Shown here: positions 24,191 to 25,065 of the stretch, piece after piece | How positions within the stretch are numbered: position 1 is the first letter of the stretch | Layout of the letters: each line of letters starts with the position of its first letter | From: JAYPHU01 sp038127535 | GTDB taxonomy: Bacteria > Pseudomonadota > Alphaproteobacteria > Rhodospirillales > UBA2165 | Direction: 5' to 3' | Length of the DNA stretch: 25,065 bases | Assembly: GCA_038127535.1 (NCBI GenBank) | Contig: JAYPHU010000038.1 | Coordinates: 1-25,065, forward strand | Translations under genes and position numbers: made by a program | The notes under the pieces: generated by a model | Seen by the model: only the letters and a program-made list of their open reading frames with translations | The model's database searches: none | What the model was told of the DNA's origin: nothing

Positions 24191-25065
24191 ATGAGAGACG
24201 GTTCCACATTCGATTACATCGTGATCGGCGCGGGTTCGGGCGGCGCGGTGGTCGCCAACCGGCTCAGCGAAGACGCGGATATGAAGGTCTGCCTGTTGGA
24301 GGCCGGACCGCCGGACCGCAATCCGTTTATCCATATTCCCATGGGTTTGATCACCTTGCCGATGAACACCAAGGTGAACTGGCGTTTCTTCACCAAGCCG
24401 CAGCCGGGGATGGCCGGCCGGCCGATCTTCACGCCGCGCGGTAAGACGCTGGGCGGTACCTCGTCGATCAACGCCATGGTCTATATGCGGGGCAACCGGC
24501 TGGACTATGACGAGTGGGCGAGCCTGGGGAACGAGGGTTGGGCCTGGAACGACGTGAAGCCCTATTTCCTGAAGGCGGAGAACAACGAGCAGTATGGCGA
24601 CAGTGAGCACCATGCGACGGGCGGACCGCTCAATGTGACCTTCGCCAATGTGGTGAGCCCGTTGGAGCAGGATTTTGTCGAGGCGGCGGGTTCTCTGCAG
24701 CATCCCCACAATCATGACTTTAACGGCGACACTCAGGACGGGGTCGGCATCCACCAGATCACCCAGAAGAACGGGCGGCGCTGGTCCACCGGCATGGCCT
24801 ATGTGCGCCCGGCGATGAGGCGGCCCAACTTTACTCTGATGACCAATGCCTCGGTCAGCCGGATTGTGGTGGAGAACGGCCGGGCCACGGGCGTGGTGCT
24901 GGCCGATGGCCGGCAACTGAATGTGAGCCGGGAGATTATTCTTTCCGCCGGCGCCATCATGTCGCCCAAGATCATGATGCTGTCCGGCATCGGCGATCCT
25001 GTGGACCTTAAAGGCCACGGGATAGATCCGGTGCGCGAGTTGAAGGGCGTGGGGAAGAACCTGCA
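24191..25065 (+). CDS. Second GMC-family FAD oxidoreductase (3' end outside window)
   Basis: The first 291 residues of another choline-dehydrogenase-like enzyme are present. They show DYIVIGAGSGGAVVANRLSE at residue 8, TPRGKTLGGTSSINAMVYMR, and the second signature SAGAIMSPKIMMLSGIGDP. GGAGGGGAGG lies just before ATG 24191, and the gap to the first GMC gene is only 21 bases. The two GMC proteins are clearly distinct in sequence (substrate-binding segments differ), so they are not a recent duplication. They may act on different alcohols or in sequence. The catalytic His region lies beyond the window. Confidence 0.93.
   Translation, partial: MRDGSTFDYIVIGAGSGGAVVANRLSEDADMKVCLLEAGPPDRNPFIHIPMGLITLPMNTKVNWRFFTKPQPGMAGRPIFTPRGKTLGGTSSINAMVYMRGNRLDYDEWASLGNEGWAWNDVKPYFLKAENNEQYGDSEHHATGGPLNVTFANVVSPLEQDFVEAAGSLQHPHNHDFNGDTQDGVGIHQITQKNGRRWSTGMAYVRPAMRRPNFTLMTNASVSRIVVENGRATGVVLADGRQLNVSREIILSAGAIMSPKIMMLSGIGDPVDLKGHGIDPVRELKGVGKNL

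Noticed and set aside
1..25065. CRISPR array, tRNA, rRNA, insertion sequence or phage genes
   Set aside because: I found no regularly spaced repeats, no tRNA-like cloverleaf and no transposase, integrase or phage protein motifs.
22709..25065. The two GMC genes as a recent tandem duplication
   Set aside because: They share only family-wide motifs and differ throughout the substrate-binding parts, so the duplication, if any, is old.

Overview
The window looks like an alphaproteobacterial chromosome, probably a marine Rhodospirillales-type heterotroph. This is inferred from about 60% GC in the right-hand three quarters, the abundance of tripartite (TRAP and TTT) uptake systems, flavoenzymes and GMC oxidoreductases, and an alphaproteobacterial-style response regulator. 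A run of exactly 100 Ns (23836-23935) shows that it is a draft scaffold.

Left part (1-7400), a decayed, lower-GC stretch. It holds a chimeric SDR remnant, a small PAS protein, two small unknown genes, a luciferase-like oxidoreductase and the RNA helicase rhlE, which lies between two diverged copies of a non-coding repeat. Next come a truncated LysR regulator and a truncated ferric-reductase-like membrane gene joined at their 5' ends, an intact PepSY protein, a ghrA-like hydroxyacid dehydrogenase and a frameshifted membrane gene. Several frame breaks lie in homopolymers and are each repaired by removing one base, so some may be sequencing errors.

Middle part (7500-16350), catabolic genes. A two-gene unit encodes an NtaA-type flavin monooxygenase and a 4,5-dihydroxyphthalate-decarboxylase-like protein. 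It converges on a TTT uptake operon (tctC, then a fused tctA-tctB). After these come a CheY-like regulator with an unusual tail, an aldo/keto reductase lacking the usual catalytic His, and a PhzS/salicylate-hydroxylase-type FAD monooxygenase.

Right part (16400-25065), the most interesting region. A TRAP operon (dctP-dctQ-dctM) runs with 1-4 base overlaps into an FAD oxidoreductase, a thioredoxin-like two-domain protein and a selenoprotein of the UGSC family. The selenoprotein is 22165-22692, with an in-frame UGA at 22447-22449 (Sec95) inside a U-G-S-C motif. A 9-bp hairpin 18 nt after the UGA has a G in the first two loop bases, as expected of a bacterial SECIS. Two GMC oxidoreductases follow. 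The layout suggests uptake of an organic substrate by TRAP, oxidation by GMC and FAD enzymes, and a thiol/selenol redox step; the substrate cannot be read from the sequence.
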